Positions 23,641-36,892 of a stretch of DNA of 64,000 nucleotides are shown here, piece after piece. The DNA is from Brasenia schreberi (taxonomy: Eukaryota; Streptophyta; Magnoliopsida; Nymphaeales; Cabombaceae): contig JAYKKT010000048.1 in NCBI GenBank assembly GCA_036023115.1, forward strand, positions 5,480,001 through 5,544,000, given 5' to 3'. The first letter of the stretch is position 1. Every line of letters starts with the position of its first letter. Below the pieces are notes generated by a model. It ran no database searches. It was given only the letters and a program-made list of their open reading frames with translations, and was not told the origin of the DNA. Both the position numbers and the translations under genes were made by a program.

Positions 23641-26043
23641 ATTTGAGACCTTTAATTTGTTCGCTGGGAGATTTTAAATTTTGCTATGTCATTTGATCTC
23701 TTTATAGTCAATACAATCTTCAAAAAACGAGATGAACATTTAATTACTTATAAGAGTGGCTTATCACAAATACAAATTGATTACTTTATTTGTAGAAAAA
23801 AAGATAGAGCGTGTTGTAAAGATTGTAAGGTAATTCCAGGAGAAAGCTTAACCACCCAACATCGACTTTTAGTTATGGATTTACAAATAAAAAAATGGAC
23901 AAAGAAGAAAAGAGTGCATCGAGCTATTCAGACTAAATGGTGGAACCTCAAAAGTGAGAAAGAAGATATATTTAAACAAAAAGTCCTTCAAGGAGATGTT
24001 TGGAATTATGTTGGCACACCCTCTGATATGTGGAACAATATGGCTATACATATTAGGAAAGTGGCGAAAGATGTGTTAGGGGTATCTAAGGGAGGTATAC
24101 CGGCACAAAAAGAAGCTTGGTGGTGGAGTGAAGTAGTACAAAACAAAATCAAGGCAAAGAGGGCATGTTACAAATTACATTATGCTAAGAAAACTAGTGA
24201 AACTTTAGAAGCTTATAAGAAAGCAAAGAAGGAAGCAAAAAAGGCCGTTAGTGAAGCAAAAGCTAAGATTTGGGAGGACTTATATAAAAAACTCAACTCA
24301 AAAGAGGGTGAAAGAGACATTTTTAGGATAGCTAGGGCTAGAGATAAGAAAACTAAAGATCTTAATTATGTTAGATGCATAAAAGACGAGGATGAAAAAA
24401 TTCTAGTGGCAAATGATGATATAAGAAATAGATGGAAAAACTATTTTTATAATCTTTTTAATGAAAATAAAGATGTTAGTATTAGTTTAGGAGATTTAGC
24501 CAAGTCAGAAAAGTATATAAACCACAATTTCTACCGACGTATTCAAAAGAATGAAGTCAAAGAGGCTCTTAAACATATGAAGAGTGGTAAATCGGTAGGA
24601 CCAGATAATATTCCTATAGAAGTTTGGAAAATACTAGGAGAAATAGGAATCACTTGGCTCACAAGACTATTTAATGAAATATGGAAAAACCAAAAGATGC
24701 CCGAGGAATGGAGAGCAAGTACACTTATACCCGTATATAAGAACAAGGGAGACATTCAAAATTGTGCGAATTATCGAGGTATCAAGTTAATGAGTCATAC
24801 TATGAAATTATGGGAAAGAATTATTGAACGTAGGTTAAGACAAGTATCAAGTACAACAGAGAACCAATTTGGATTTATGCCAGGTAGATCTACTATTGAA
24901 GTGATTCATCTTTTGAGACGTCTTATGGAACATTTTAGAGCAAAAAAGAAAGACCTTCACATGATATTTATTGATCTAGAAAAAGCTTATGATAGGGTAC
25001 CGAGGGAGGTTCTTTGGAGAACTTTGGAAAAAAGAGGTATCCCATTGACATATATTAACCTTATAAGAGACATGTATGATGGTGCAAAAACATGTGTGAG
25101 GACTCATGAAGGAACGACAGACTTCTTTGCAGTTAATATTGGGTTACATTAAGGATCAACTTTAAGTCCATACTTATTTATAATGGTGATGGATGAGTTA
25201 ACAAAACATATTCAAGATGAAGTACCTTGGTGTATGTTATTCGCAGATGACATTGTATTAGTGGAGGAGTCTAAGGAAAAAGTTAATAGAAAATTGGAAC
25301 TATGGAGAGAAACATTAGAAAACAAAGGCCTCCGACTTAGTAGAACAAAGACAGAATATATGGAATGTAAGTTTGATCATTTGGCTACTTCAGAGGACAT
25401 AGAAATTAAAATTGGCACACATTGCATTCCCCAAAAGGAAAGTTTTAAATACCTAGGGTCAATTTTTGAAAGTGATGGAAGAATTGATGGAGATGTTACA
25501 CATAGAATTAATGCTGGTTGGTTAAAATGGAGAGGAGCATCAGGTATTCTTTGTGATAAGAAGATACCATTAAAATTAAAAGGTAAATATTATAGAGCAG
25601 CAGTTAGGCCTGCCATGTTTTATGGTTCTGAGTGTTGGGCAGTTAATCATCAACATGTACAAAAGATGTCTGTGACAGAAATGAAGATGTTGAGATGGAT
25701 GAGTGGTTATACAAGAAAAGACCGTATACATAATGAGGTTATTAGAAACAAATTAGGAGTGGCACCAATAGAGGATAAAATGAGAGAACATCGTTTAAGA
25801 TGGTTTGGACATATAGAAAGAAGATCAAAAGAAGAACCTGTAAGAAGGTTAGAAAACCTAAATTTGGAAAGTATTAAAAGAGGTAGAGGACGACCACAAA
25901 AGTGTTGGAAAGAAACAATAAAGAATGATCTAGCTTATTGGGAGTTAACTGCTAACATGGCACACGATAGAGATCTGTGGAAACAAAGAATCCATGTAGC
26001 CGACCCCGTCTAGTATGGGAAAAGGCTTAGTTGTTGTTGTTGT
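23641..26043 (+). mobile_element. RTE-clade LINE copy 2, 5'-truncated, best preserved, with 18-bp TSD
   Basis: The direct repeat tgttcgctagagagtatg occurs at 23621-23638 and 26044-26061. The 3' end is 'ccgaccccgtctagtatggg', 'aaaaggcttag', then a (TTG)n tail characteristic of RTE elements. The copy begins inside the endonuclease domain, as is usual for incomplete target-primed reverse transcription. About 25 bp at the 5' junction do not match other copies. Confidence 0.95.
23665..26013 (+). pseudogene. RTE LINE polyprotein: endonuclease C-terminus, reverse transcriptase, C-terminal domain
   Basis: The frame is open from about 23665 (first ATG 23686) to TAA at 25150-25152, and continues in the same frame to 26013. 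Domains in order: end of the apurinic-type endonuclease ('[13 protein letters not shown]'); a basic linker with '[16 protein letters not shown]'; reverse transcriptase with '[10 protein letters not shown]', '[10 protein letters not shown]', '[15 protein letters not shown]', 'GSTLSPYLF' and catalytic FADD ('MLFADDIVLVEES'); and the RTE C-terminal region 'RLRWFGHIERR...KRGRGRPQKCW'. The stop replaces the CAA codon found at the same place in copy 1 ('GLHQGST'), a single C-to-T change. Without an N-terminal endonuclease the copy is not autonomous. Confidence 0.92.
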
Positions 26044-26309
26044 TGTTCGCTAGAGAGTATGAACCAAGCATTTGGGTTACCAAGGAATACGTTGAATATA
26101 CCCTACAAAACAATGTAGGCTTCCTTGTATGTTCCTGACAATCAAAATGAACCATATGGCAAAGACTGAGCACCAAGACATGCATGTCCAAATGAAGCTC
26201 CACCAGCCAAACAAAAGACAACAATAACGATTGACCTGGTCATGCTTGCTCATACAACGCGCACTAATTTCGGTGTGGAATTGACCACATTTTCAACCAA
26301 TAACCAGCC

Positions 26310-27340
26310 TCTCGTACGATGTATCTAGAGTGGGTTGATACAACATATCCTTTTCCTCAAGGACTTTGCATTTCTAGCTTTGCTACCTTCAGAGTGGAGG
26401 ATGACAAATTCACAATTGAACTTATTGGGTGGTTTATGGTGCAATGCAAAGCACTTAGCTATAACAACTTCTATAAACGTCAACCTTTTCATCATCGCTG
26501 ACAGAGATGGCCTTCTTCTAGTATTTCTTTTTGTGCTCACATGGGCAGCAATTGAAAGGTTGTTTCAAGAAAGGTTTCTCCTACCAATCTTCGAGATAAT
26601 CATGGCTGACCTTACTAGCATAAAATAAAATCCAAATGAATTTGTGATAAAATTCATGATAAGGGTCAAGCAAATAAAAGGAAAGTGCAATGTTAAAGTC
26701 CTAGAATCATGATATGTTGCTGTCACCAATGATAATATGCTACCAAAACTACGAGAATTGTCGGTGACTCAAAACTATATTGACCTTGTAAACTTGGTAA
26801 AAAGGGCAACTCATGTGGAGTAAAACATCAAGGGAACATGTTCTGGTTTAAAGATGCCCACAACTAAAACATAGAATGTGAAACCCATGTTCTTAATGGA
26901 GGCTAATAATATCAAAGGTGAAACTGTTGTAGCAATCAAAATAATGGTTGTCGAACTCTTAGGACAACCTGATTCCTATCCTCTTTTAAAGCCAACTAAG
27001 GGAAAAAAGAAAATGGTAGAATACAAAGAGCCTTATCTTTTTTATGTAAGCAAGATGAATGCTGACTTTGAGTATTTACTAAAGGATGGCTAAATAAAAT
27101 TGCATGAAGGTTGTAGGAACTCCAGAGGAAGAAGTACTATTGAAAATGGCACAATACAACACCCCTAGTATTAACAATCGTATCATACTTTGTGACCTAG
27201 TGCTAAAAGTGCGGAAGGCCAACTCAAGTATAAAATGGAATTTGGAACGGATAATGACCCATCCCTTGAGTTTCCAGTGAACGGATGTTGACCCATCCCT
27301 TTAGAAGGAAATCAATCAAACAAATGTGGAAGCTAAAGGT
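26310..27340 (+). pseudogene. Ty3/gypsy gag relic
   Basis: Across two frames the translation runs in the order of plant gypsy capsid proteins: 'WVDTTYPFPQG', 'KFTIELIGWFMVQC', 'LFQERFL', 'MADLTSIKQNPNEFVIKFM', 'NLVKRATHVE', then 'FEYLLKDG' followed by 'IKLHEG', and 'EGQLKYKMEFG'. The last blocks match the gag C-terminal part of Athila/Tat-type elements. Stops and at least two frameshifts are present. No pol follows on this strand. Confidence 0.65.
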
Positions 27341-29985
27341 GTTTAAAGAAGCATCGGCAAGTCGGAAATCTTGAGCAGATAAGGATTAACATAGAAATCC
27401 CAAGAAAATGGTCATTTGTACCCTCTAAAAGATGAGACAATTGAAGAGTGAGTGAGGTACAAAATGATGAAGGGTGTATACAAATTTTAGGTTCTACGAA
27501 ACCCTCATATCCAATCTCCTTAATTTTATGAAAGTAAAATAAAAACTAAGTCAGGAGAGATTTACCTCTAATTCAATCTCTTTTTTGCGTTGTGGGCTCT
27601 AATCATATTCTTTTCACAAATTACCTTCTTGTTTCGTTGGGCAATGGTCGGTTCTTGTTCTACATAATTGGTAACTAATAAAAGAGAAATACCTACACAC
27701 TTGAATTGAAATATGAGTGAAAAAGGTTCTTATTCCTATTGGTTTTGGGGTCTAATTGGATTTGGATCTAATAGAGATTTGATTTTAAAATGGATATGGA
27801 TCTCTAATATGGGTAAAGATAGAATCAACCCTAAGAAAATAATGTTCTAATTAATAATTATATAATAAATAGAATATGCAACTGATTATAAAAGTGTTAA
27901 GATATAGAAATTTTAAGGGGCAAAAAATCCTAATATGTAAAAATTCCTAATTTACAGAGATCTTAAGATGCACAAAATTTGGATTTACAAAGATCCTCAT
28001 ATGTGGTGCGCACAGATTTTAAATATTTTTATAAAATCAAATGTGCATGAAATTTCAAAAAACTATACAAGGGGATGCAAGAATAGGATCTTTAACATGC
28101 GTGAATTAAATTTAATGTGTAAAATAATTTTAACCTAACCAAAAATTAAACTATGTAAGAAAAAAACTAAAGAATAAAGATACAAGATGATTAAAAAGGG
28201 ATCAATGCAAGGACTAAGAGATTTAATGGATACTTAGAACCTAATTAATGGTAATCAAGATATATGGATTTAAGGGATTTGATGTGGTTGATATGAATAT
28301 GTATGCTATGAAGAATCAATGTTACTAAGGTATGACAATAAAACAAAAGAATTAGATAGGGTGGTTGATGGATGCTATGTATGTTTATGATGACCTAATG
28401 ATACATAAATAAAAAATAGTTTTGTAAGAAAATCAAAATCTTTTAAGAACCCTAAGACACAAGAACCTAATTAATGATGACTAAGAAATATGGATTTAAT
28501 GTGACTAATATGGATATAAAAGAATAGTATATATAAATTAATGAATACCTAATATGATCAAGGAAAATGTGAAAAGGCTATGCAATCTGTTAGGGTTCGA
28601 CTAGGACTTAAGGGGGTATGCTTGGCTATGATGTTTGGTTAAGGGAATTGAGAAACTAAATGGGTGATGGTAACTTGAACACATCCTGAGCCGAGGTGAG
28701 CCTCTCCTTGGTGGTGGATCTCTCACAATGATACACACACAAAAAACAAGAGGAAAAAGAGAGGAGAGAGAGAAGGGGACAACCTTACTTGATGGATATT
28801 TGAAAATATTATTGCTATTTGATAATGAAAGAGATGATTATAAGGGGAGGCCATGGAGCTTATTTATAGAGGGGATTCAACTCCTTTAGAGATTAGAAAT
28901 AACCATATCTTGATCCCTACAAAATCTCTAGCAATTATAAAAAGATAGGACTTTAAATATTTGAAATAATCTTCTTTTGATTTTAAAACCATACGTAGCT
29001 AAGTGGTTTAAATTTTGGCCTGATGGTTGGATGACATGGATGATTCTCATGTGGCTTGGGGATTTTTGAGTGACTCAAATTGGTTTGAGGCTTGATATGA
29101 CTTACATGGCTTCTTAGGGTGACTCGAATCCAATTTGAGTGTTTGTCTTGTATTGAAACTTTGATGAAGCTTGATAATTGTTAGTTTTGAAGTATCAAAA
29201 TAGAATGACCCATTGTGGCTTGATGTGGAGCTGATTCCAATGAGGTGAGTTAAGCCATGGGTAAGGTAGGCTAGGTTTGGCTCAAAATTAAAATTTTAAT
29301 ATAATGCTTGACTAAGTAATTTGACTCAAAATGAATTTTCAAAACCCTAGTATAGGTTAACCAGAACAAATGTGGACTCGATAGGCTTGCATCACCTAGG
29401 CTAGGTTCAAATAAGTCTTAAGGTTAATTGAGTCAAGGCTTGATCCATGTATACAAATGTATAATAAGCTTTTTAAACAAAAGCTCTTTTTTGTCTTGTT
29501 TTTCAAAAATAAATATAAATGTAGAGTTTTTTAGCAAAATGTTAGCGATAAGAACAAAAAGAGAGTATGAAAAGTGTATTCCATGAAATTGAAATAATTA
29601 TTTTTGTAAATAAAATCTCATTTGGTACCATGAATGTGCATAAATTTATATATGCATATAAGTTTTGAAATTCTCATGCATAATAAATATAAAAACCAAC
29701 CTATATCTATTATCTAATATAAATAATTTTTCTTTTAATAAAATCTCATGAATGAATAAAATAAAATCATGTTTTATTTTGGGTTGACAGGGTTTTCTTT
29801 TAGATAAAAACGGGTGAAACTGACCCAAATAAATTTTAGTGAAGCCTACTTTGTCATTTGGAGCTAAAAGCCTTTGAAATTCCTCCTTTTCTTTTTCTCT
29901 CTTGTAAATTTTTTTATTTCTCCTTCATGTAAGCTTTAATTTTTATGAAAAACTGTCTCACCCTATGCATCTTGAAATTGGCATT
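27341..29985. other. AT-rich intergenic DNA, possible LTR remnant
   Basis: No gene is seen. On the minus strand CTATAAATA at 28,861-28,869 sits in an untranslated-leader-like stretch, downstream of the minus-strand gypsy pol relic. This is the position a 3' LTR would occupy. No second LTR copy supports it. Confidence 0.35.
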
Positions 29986-29989
29986 TCAA

Positions 29990-31260
29990 AATATATTTTC
30001 TTAGAAATTGTTCTGGTGTTTACGATACCCTTTGATAAAGAGCCTATAATACCCTATAAGTCTAACAATACCCCATAAGAACTCCATGGTCTTCGGTGTT
30101 GACCAAGAAAGCATATTTTCAACCTTTGATAGATCAGACTTGACACCTTCTCTTGAGATAATATGTCCCAAATAATGCACTAATTGCTGCTCAGAAAAAA
30201 ACACTTGGACATCTTGGCAAACAATTGGTTAGCTTGAAATATAAATAAGACGAGATTCATGAATAAGACATTGGTGAATGAGAATCTTGAATGTCTCATT
30301 CACTCATCTTTGGAAGGTGGCAGGAGTATTGGTGAATTTGAAGAGTATAAGCAAGAACCCATAATAATCCTCATAACTACGGAATGTAGTCTTGTGTACA
30401 TCTTCAGAAGCCATATGAATTTGGTGGTAACCAATGTGAAGTATCCAATTGGAAAAAGAAAATGCTCCATGCAACTCATCAAGTAACTCTTCAATGATGG
30501 GTATAGGGAATTTATATTTTACGTAGCATTATTAAGGTCTTTATAATCAATACAAAATCACCTTAAACCATCTTTCTTCTTCATTAGTAAGATTAGTAGA
30601 GAGAAAGGGCTAGAGCTCGGTTGTATCATCTCTTTCCATCCATGATTTCCTTTTGGGAATATGCATATTGGTAGGGCCCCACACAAATAGGTATAAAGTT
30701 TGGCTTCAAGATTATATGATGATCAAAGATTGGTGTAGGAAGGCCCTTTGATTCTGTAAACACATCTTAATATTCTTTATGAACACATGTCACAAGTCGG
30801 CCTTAAGATCGTGTTCAGTCAAGGGGTTGACTCTAAGGTGGATAGTTTAACTGAGGTATCACATGGCTTAAGAGCAGTCTGGTGGGTGTTGATGGGTTGT
30901 ACACAATAAGAGAGAAAGGTGAAAGGGCTTCATACTAGCTTGCCAGTTTGGAAAATTATGGAAGAGGATCGACCAAGGTAGAAGTGTATATGACCCAATA
31001 ATAAAGATTCAAATAATATGTGGATGACACATAGAGCTTGTTTAGGCTTACCCTTGACTAAGGATGTCACTTTTTTGGCTTTCAAGATATAGGATAGATC
31101 CAGATAGGTGAAAGTAATCAGTATCTTGGTGTAATCCCAAAACATACTCCCAATTTCTTTGAGCCAACTCATGGCTAGCATGACATCCTTTGATAGAAAT
31201 TAAATAAAGGTTGGCCATGGCATAAAATCCATGGCCTAGTTTTTTACACACTTGGTTTGC
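29990..31260 (-). pseudogene. Ty3/gypsy protease-reverse transcriptase relic
   Basis: Reading from high to low coordinates: a protease-end segment with 'WLKEIGSMFWDY' (about 31,150); a linker; the RT start, where KKKDG-like wording precedes the 'IDYKDLNN'-like region (about 30,560-30,600); '[11 protein letters not shown]'; 'PATFQ'; then 'NQLFAKMSKCFF' and 'VHYLGHIISREGVKSDLSKVE', 'MLSWSTPKTMEFL', 'GYYRLFIK'. The segment that should hold the catalytic DD is missing between 'PATFQ' and 'NQLFAK'. RNase H and integrase are absent. Confidence 0.75.
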
Positions 31261-32339
31261 AATCTACAAAATCAAATTTGGCCTACAATGATAATACATT
31301 GCATAATGTTAGATCATACATATATATATGTGTGTGTATGTGTGTGTTATCATTATATATACATATGATGAATTAAAGACAATATATGTAGGTATATACA
31401 ACTAAAAGTTATATATTACTAAGAATTCAATTCAAATGTTCTCGAACAATCTTTATGTATTTTCTTCTTTCTATGTTTTCTAAATTGGAAAGAAGTTATT
31501 TAGTTTTTCAATATCCAAGGGCATGCAACAACTTTTTTCGCATTAGTGTCCATGACTAACTAAAACTATCCATCTTTCATCCTCCATTTCATATAGGGAT
31601 TGAGCTTTAAAATAACACATTCTCCCTTGTCACCCCACCTTCTCGTTTGTGATTTATCATTGATATTGATATTTGTACCTTAAAAGTAGTATATGTACAA
31701 ATGAGTTTGATGGTTCTTGAAAATATAAATTACAAAAAATACAATAATGGACAACGAAAATACTCGGTGTCTTCTCCTTATCTGGAAGCATCTTGCTATG
31801 TCTTTCTTTGATATGCATATATTAAAATAAGAAAAATTAAGTTATTTAACTACAATAACTACATTACAACTTTTTCATAATAAATATAGTTTTCATAAAC
31901 AATGTCACGTACCTCAATGCATGTTGCTACTTGACTCATTAATTGCATGCCTTTTTTTTATATTGATGTACTTTTGGAGACATGTTTTTTGCACAAGACA
32001 ACAAAAATATTTACATTATCTCCAATTATATGCAAAACATAATATTATTAATTTCAAGATAAACATATTGTGCAAGTTCATATAAGCAAATTTAACTATA
32101 ATATAAGCATATAAAAGCATAATATTATTAATTTAAAAAAATGCACTGCCTCAATTAATTATTAACTAATATTTTTAGTGTCTCTCTTACATTGTGAATA
32201 GCTTTTATGTTGATATGCATATAGCATCACAAAGATCTAGTCGAATACAAGAAATGATAGTATTATCTATCATTTTTATGGGTTACTCAAGCATTGATGT
32301 GCCTTCATCAGATACATTCTTTATTGAGAATTCATATAT
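31261..32339. other. AT-rich intergenic DNA
   Basis: It includes a (TA/TG)n patch at 31,318-31,350. No coding signal is supported; it may be decayed sequence of the neighbouring CACTA element. Confidence 0.4.
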
Positions 32340-32700
32340 AATTCTTGGTCTCTAATGACAAACTGCCTCCCAATTTTGTCTTTTTTGGTCCCTTGAATAC
32401 CATACTTGAATTACTTGCCATGAAAATATATATGGTTCATCATGATGTGATTGCTTAGAGATATATATTGACATTAACTTTAGTTCATCTACTTTATATC
32501 TAACTTTCATATTATGCCAAAGACACTTAAACACAACCATAGAAGGTTAAGACAAATATTGAACTTCAATAATGTCTTCTACAACTCCATAGTACATATC
32601 TCTTAGTCCACCTATTGTTGCAGCACCATTATTTTGTTTATGACGAACTCTTTGTAGTACTCAAATATCAAATATATACCTATAGAATTTGAAGGTCTAT
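32340..32700 (-). pseudogene. CACTA (En/Spm) transposon ORF relic, DUF4216
   Basis: On the minus strand the order is 'NNGAATIGG', 'MYYGVVEDIIEVQYLS', 'VVFKCLWHN', 'YKVDELKLMSIYISK', 'DEPYIFSWQVIQVWY'. This matches the DUF4216 domain downstream of the TNP2-type transposase in plant CACTA elements (YYG-L-DIIEL-Y, -LFKC-W, D-F-LAS-QVFY). The final 62 codons are open; upstream there are shifts. No TIR was located. Confidence 0.65.
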
Positions 32701-33419
32701 CCAAACAAATAAATATTTTAAGGAACAACATTGGTACATACCTATGCATACAATATATCCATATGTAAGTGATGGTTACATATTGTATTCAAACAAATTA
32801 TTTAAGCATAAAAATACAAAGTATACTTACATAATCTTCAAACTGATTGACAACCCCTTCATATAGTTTTCCTTGAAGCATATTTGTAGTGTCATTGGGA
32901 TATTGACTCTACAAGACTATATTATACATCCTATAAATAGAAATCAGTCAGTGATAGATTGAAGTAGGATAGTAGTATTAAAAAATCATATTCTAGTATA
33001 CTTATGATATAAAATTAGCAATAATTGGTATTTTGAAATGGATTAATCTATGTAATCAACACTTAATATGTCAATCAATGCTTTACCAATTGGGCCTTCT
33101 TCAAATCTCACTCAACTATTCACTTTTATCTCAATTTCTTCATTGAAATATCATGCACAAAAATATGTCATTTCTTCATTTCTTCCTTTATTTACCCTTG
33201 AGTAATGGATCCTTCATGTTGACTAGTATTATGTGCATAGTTCTTCATTGTAAATAAGAATCTCTTTATAGGATACATTCATTGATATTATATTATCCCA
33301 ACAAGTTAAATGGATGGCTAAGTGCACCATGATACCCAAAAAGCTAAGAAGAAATATCATTTACAATTTGAATAGAATCTTAGGAATAACATCTTATGAT
33401 GTATTTACCTTTTAAATAT
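32701..33419. other. AT-rich intergenic DNA
   Basis: No supported feature. It probably joins the CACTA relic and the next LINE fragment. Confidence 0.35.
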
Positions 33420-36270
33420 AAATCATTCTTGAATGCAATTCATGAAAACACATCTCTTAATATTCTATCATAAGCTTTTTTATATCAATAAATATCATAT
33501 AAAAGTTCTTTTTTCTTCTAAAATATTTTAGAAGGTATCTCAGTAGGTGAATAGCATCAACACTAGGTCACCTTGGCATGAATCTAAATTGGTTCTCTAT
33601 TTCCCTTACACTTGTGGCAACCTATGATAAATAATTATTTTTTATAATTTTATACAACAATTTTGAATGTCTCCCTTATTCTTATATATGGGTATAATTG
33701 TACTCTTTCTCTATTCTTCATATATCTTTTGGTTTTCCATACTTCGTTAAATAATATTATAAGCTAAATCTATTAATTTCTTTTAAGTTTTTCATACTTT
33801 CATAGGAATATTATATGATCATACAGATTTACCAACCTTCATAAGCTTAAGAGTTTCTTTGGCTTTATTCATCTCTTTATATACAAAAAATCTTCACATT
33901 AGTATATTATGGTTTACCCAAAATCCACTTTTATATCCTGTATTTCACTTTCTATGAATTAAATGACATAAGTTTTAAAAGCTTGTCACTTTAGTTCCCT
34001 GTCGCTGATATCATTAGCATGAGTTTATTGTGGCTGAAGGAGAATGTTGATGTGATACATTTGACATTACACTGACACTAGTGTGGTGTTCAATCTTTGG
34101 TTTAGGATCCCATAATATAATTAAAATTTACTTTAGGACCTTATAGTAACTTAAAATAAACTTTAATATAAAATTAGTATTTTAAATTAGTATTTAAATA
34201 AATATTTAAAAATGAATTAATATATAAATTAAAGTTTATTAATACACATTATAATAGAGGAAGATTCATAAAAATTTGCAAAACATATATTAAAAAATAA
34301 TTAATAATAATAACAATACTTATATATTAAGGACTAAATAAATTAAATTTTATTTAAACACTTAATTGTTAATTTGAATATTAATTTACATAAAAAATGA
34401 TATGTATATTAATTTATATTCATATTTTGAAATTAACTTGTGATATTAAAAATTATTTTTCATCTATTAAACGTTATTTATCAAATATTTATTTTTATAA
34501 ACTTATTTTTCATATGAGTAACATCGACTTAACTTTGATGCCTATCAGATTAATAGTCTTTAATATCAAGTTAATCAACTTAAATATTAATTTTCATGGC
34601 CACAATAATTATAAAAAATTAAAAACCACCAATGTAAATTAGGATTTAAATTAATAAATAATAATGTTTAAATGAATTTAAAATTATTAATGTAAACAAT
34701 GTAATTTTTAAAGATGTTATTATCACAAATTATTTTTAAATATATTTTTAAGGATTTAGTGAAGTTTTCTTAATTATCATCAAATAAATAAACTTAATTT
34801 TTATATTAAATATTAATTTAGTTTAACATATTTAATCTTTTATTTGAATATTAATAATTTGGTATGAAAATAGCTTACAAGATATCAAAGTAGATTTTTT
34901 TATGATATTATTGAGTATTGAACTAGGGATTTCGTGTCATAGTAACTTTAGTAACACATCAGCACTAAGTCAATACCACATCAACATTAAGTCATTGTGG
35001 CATCAATATCATGTCACTACTAACATTATATACATACATCACGTAATTGCCACGTGAGCATTCTCTGTGAACCACATCAGACCCCATGATAACAATGTTA
35101 ATAATAAGGTACTAATGTGATAAGCTTTTGAAACATAGGTTCTTTAAGTTAAGTGAAATTTTGAGTAAAATATATGGTACTAATCTCAAGTTTTTTTAAA
35201 TAAATCCTTTCAAAATTTATCTTCTGCTTCATTGATGGCCTTTTTTCATTTTTTCTTTACTTTATTATAAGCCTCTAAGTTTTATGATTTTATCTTGCAC
35301 TATTTTTCTCTACAACCAAGCTTTCTTTTGTCCCAATATGCCTCCCTTAAATTCACCTAACACATCTTTTGCCACTTTTCAAATATGTTTAGCCACATTG
35401 TTCTATATATTATAAGGCATACCTAAATAATTCCAAGTATCTTATTAAAGAACTTTCTATTTAAATATATCATCTTCCTCATTTTTGAGGTTATATTATT
35501 TAATTTGAGTAGCTTTATGTATTGTTTGCTTCTTTGTACACTTTTTTACTTGTAAATTCATAACTAAAGTCCACGTTGTTTAGTTAAGAATTCTCCTCAA
35601 ATTACCTTACAATTATTACTACATGATCCATTTTTATTCTACATGCAAAATAATTAATTTATGTATATAACAAGCCACTCTTATAAGTAATTAAATATTT
35701 ATCTCATTTTCTAAAAGTTTTATTGGTTGTAAAGAGATCATATGTCATATTAAATTTTAAATTTTCTTACCTTTCTTATTTAAATATCCAAAATCATAGT
35801 TTTTATTAATACCTTTATATCCAAATACATCTTTACCTACATGTGCATTTAGTTCTCCTCTCAAACAAATCATCTCTTTTTGCATAATTCTTTGAATTAT
35901 TCTATCTAACTCCTCCAAAAATGTGATATCTCTTAGTACTAATTGAGGTGTATAAGTACAAAATATATTCAAAGCCTCTATTTCTAAAACTAATTTCATC
36001 ATTATAATTTGGTTGCGATGCCATTGTATATCTACTCTATTATTTTTCAATCTTTATTTACAATAATATCAACTTCATTTTGAGTCTTTTCATTTCTTGA
36101 GTATGATAATTTAAAGCTTGTTTTTCTCATTTTCCTTTACTTCTTCTTCAACCTATTTTATCTCTTATAAAAATAAAATATGAATCTTTCTCGTAACCAT
36201 AGTATCTACCACTTTCTTTAATTTGTTAATCAAAGTTCTAATCTTTCAAAGTATCAATGCAGTACATTTG
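33420..36270 (-). pseudogene. RTE-clade LINE relic with endonuclease start, interrupted by a TIR element
   Basis: The minus-strand order is: the endonuclease N-part (36,270-36,050, with 'VDTMVTRKIHI' wording); 'NNRVDIQWHRNQIIMMKLVLE', split here as its two halves, followed by 'ALNIFCTYTPQ' and 'GELNAHVG' (35,760-36,050); the basic linker ending at 'KDLFKKLE' (35,183); then, after the insertion, 'KAKETLKLMK' (33,850) and 'DIKKAYDR' (33,470). It is the only copy here preserving the endonuclease start. It is full of stops and ends just past the RT 'AYDR' motif. Confidence 0.8.
33938..35175. mobile_element. Inverted-repeat DNA element of about 1.2 kb inserted in the LINE relic
   Basis: The left end contains aaaagcttgtcactttagtt (about 33,977). 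The reverse complement of the right end contains aaaagcttatcacattagta (about 35,125). The similarity extends outward through 'tttcact' on each side, giving imperfect terminal inverted repeats of about 55 bp. The interior is very AT-rich with no open frame. It separates the two halves of the RTE relic. About 60 codons of LINE are missing at the site. The superfamily is not determined. Confidence 0.6.
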
Positions 36271-36654
36271 AGTGACAATATATTGAGACTAACTTCTTTA
36301 TCATGCTCGTTCATGATGTGGGAACCCTCTTTGTAATTTATTTAGTGTATCTGAATGAACACATAGGACCCTTGCTTACTTTTCAATGTATTTGGGATGT
36401 GTAATGCATTGTTAAGAGGGGATATCCCAATGAAATGCACAAAATATCTAGAATTCCCGATAGATTCATCCAACAAAGTTTTATGTTGGTTATCGAAAGC
36501 CTAATGTAATCCAACTATTTCATTCAAGCATGATACCAATCATACAAGGGTGATCTCTTACATGAGGGAAGTTTTGAAAGTGTGTACACATGGCCCAAAA
36601 AACTAAATAGGAGACATGAATGCACACCATATAGAATGTGCAAGAACTAACTTT

Positions 36655-36657
<3 letters not shown>

Positions 36658-36690
<33 letters not shown>
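36658..36690. repeat. (CA)n(TA)n microsatellite
   Basis: A CA run passes directly into a TA run. Confidence 0.9.
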
Positions 36691-36824
36691 AGGTAACTTA
36701 TATTGAAAGGAATTGGTACTTAATGATTCAAAATGTAAAATATTGGGCCCATTATGTTAAATTCAATGAGCCTTACAGTTTTACAATGCTTGAATACTAT
36801 ATTGATTGTTGAGTATAAGCTACC

Positions 36825-36827
<3 letters not shown>

Positions 36828-36862
<35 letters not shown>
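36828..36862. repeat. (AT)n microsatellite
   Basis: A pure AT run inside the presumed intron that follows the orphan exon on the minus strand. Confidence 0.95.
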
Positions 36863-36864
<2 letters not shown>

Positions 36865-36892
36865 TAAATTCAATTCTCAAACTGTAACTTAC

